A stretch of 64,000 bases of DNA from Pseudobacteroides sp035370245 (GTDB taxonomy: Bacteria; Bacillota; Clostridia; Acetivibrionales; DSM-2933): contig DAOOVO010000008.1 of the NCBI GenBank assembly GCA_035370245.1, forward strand, positions 5,156-69,155, given 5' to 3'. The notes below the pieces were generated by a model. The model made no database searches. It was not told the DNA's origin and was given only the letters and a program-made list of their open reading frames with translations. Position numbers and translations under genes: made by a program. Shown piece by piece: positions 63,413 through 64,000 of this stretch. Positions within the stretch are counted from its first letter, which is position 1, and every line of letters begins with the position of its first letter.

Positions 63413-63832
63413 ATGCTTATAGAATTTATTGAAAATATATTAAAGGACAATAATGTAAGTCATAAGGATGTAAGTCAATACTCCCCCCTGGTGCTGGCCT
63501 ATATAGGTGATTCTGTCTATGAGGTTTTTATACGTACTCTATTGGTTTCAAAGGGAAATGCACCTGTATACAAGCTTCACAAACAATCGGTTGCTTTTGT
63601 TAAGGCAAAAGCCCAGTCTGATATCATCCACAATATCATGGATAATTTAACTGAAGATGAGCGGGAGATTGTAAGAAGGGGCAGGAACGCAAAATCCGGC
63701 ACTATTCCTAAAAATGCCGATGTTACAGAATACAAATACGCAACAGGCTTTGAAACGTTACTCGGTTATTTGTATCTGAGGAAAGATTTTGAGAGACTTA
63801 CGGAAGTGTTAAAAATGTCTGTATCAGTATAA
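63413..63832 (+). CDS. mrnC: Mini-ribonuclease 3
   Basis: 139-residue RNase III-like domain without a dsRNA-binding domain, as in MrnC that matures 23S rRNA. The signature SPLVLAYIGDSVYEVFIR has the catalytic Asp; ETLLGYLYLRKDFERL is the C-terminal catalytic Glu region. The ribosome binding site is weak (AAGGTAAG further upstream). It normally follows cysS in Firmicutes. Confidence 0.93.
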   Translation: MLIEFIENILKDNNVSHKDVSQYSPLVLAYIGDSVYEVFIRTLLVSKGNAPVYKLHKQSVAFVKAKAQSDIIHNIMDNLTEDEREIVRRGRNAKSGTIPKNADVTEYKYATGFETLLGYLYLRKDFERLTEVLKMSVSV

Positions 63833-64000
63833 ATACATTAAATAAAAGATAAATATAATGATAACAATATTAAATAGATGGTAAATATATTAAATAAATG
63901 ATAAATATAAACTAAATAAGGATATAAAAAATAAATTAGTAAATATAAAATTGATTCCACTGCAATAACTCCTGTTAAAAACAGGTAATATCGATCTTTG

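Noticed and set aside
63833..64000. Possible tandem AT-rich repeat after mrnC
   Set aside because: Units such as TTAAATA and TAAATAT recur, but without fixed period or length, as expected from an AT-rich gap.
1..64000. CRISPR array, prophage or insertion sequence
   Set aside because: No regularly spaced 25-40 bp repeats, no transposase, integrase or phage structural frames were found.

Overview
The window reads as a chromosomal segment of a low-GC, anaerobic, spore-forming Firmicute. The closest fit is a clostridium of the Acetivibrio/Ruminiclostridium type, but that is inference from gene content, not a database match. Supporting signs are AT-rich intergenic DNA, strong AGGAGG-type ribosome binding sites with frequent TTG and GTG starts, T-box, M-box and cobalamin leaders, a Spo0E-like protein, a LysM-GH18 wall hydrolase with copper-amine-oxidase-like repeats, and a SigI/RsgI-type protein, a family best known from Bacillus and cellulolytic clostridia. 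I see no prophage, transposase or CRISPR array.

Layout. 1-5.1 kb: the start of a membrane protein, a polysaccharide deacetylase, and a cobalamin-riboswitch-controlled BtuFCD importer on the minus strand. 5.2-9.2 kb: MASE3-like histidine kinase, methyltransferase, SerC. 9.3-9.9 kb: the decayed remains of a yjdF gene behind a promoter and leader that look intact. 10-13.6 kb: cheW-cheR and an opposing two-component system. 13.9-20 kb: a secreted helical protein, a membrane M23 peptidase, a CbiMN-Q-O cobalt/nickel transporter, and a Mg2+ M-box leader followed by a 30-codon ORF and a CorA transporter. 20-23.3 kb: a self-contained zinc-uptake operon (znuA-znuC-znuB) ending in a Fur-family regulator and headed by a palindromic candidate operator. 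23.4-31.6 kb: tRNA-Ala, an L,D-transpeptidase-like protein, nitroreductase, a UPF0016 cation transporter with an extra Cys-rich domain, two related 40-47 codon membrane peptides, a SNF2 helicase and exonuclease III.

31.8-35.5 kb: a T-box-controlled branched-chain amino acid operon, ilvN-ilvC-leuA, without ilvB. 35.5-37.2 kb: a single gene that appears to join a SigI-type sigma factor to the RsgI anti-sigma domain, a membrane segment and an extracellular Ig-like domain. 37.2-39.1 kb: two small uncharacterised genes between copies of a ~50-bp repeat, then a metal-dependent cyclase. 39.2-44.3 kb: a secreted unknown and an ABC transporter/two-component operon. 44.4-49.7 kb: tRNA-Pro, a TtcA-like protein, a large phosphodiester glycosidase, a HAD hydrolase and a TPR protein. 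49.8-53.6 kb: pcrA, hpf and an intergenic cluster of DnaA boxes. 53.7-60 kb: a flavin amine oxidase, an ECF sigma/anti-sigma pair, a GH18 protein, a Spo0E-like protein and a small membrane protein. 60.2-63.8 kb: a Cys T-box, cysE, cysS and mrnC.

Metal homeostasis is a strong theme (B12, Co/Ni, Mg, Zn and probably Mn or Ca), as is envelope sensing (three sensor kinases, an ECF pair and the SigI-RsgI fusion). The SigI-RsgI fusion is the most unusual single gene. The repeat shared by the znu promoter region and the 37.5-38.5 kb cluster, the DnaA-box cluster and the yjdF relic are the next most interesting. All functional calls come from motifs read by eye; no search was run.
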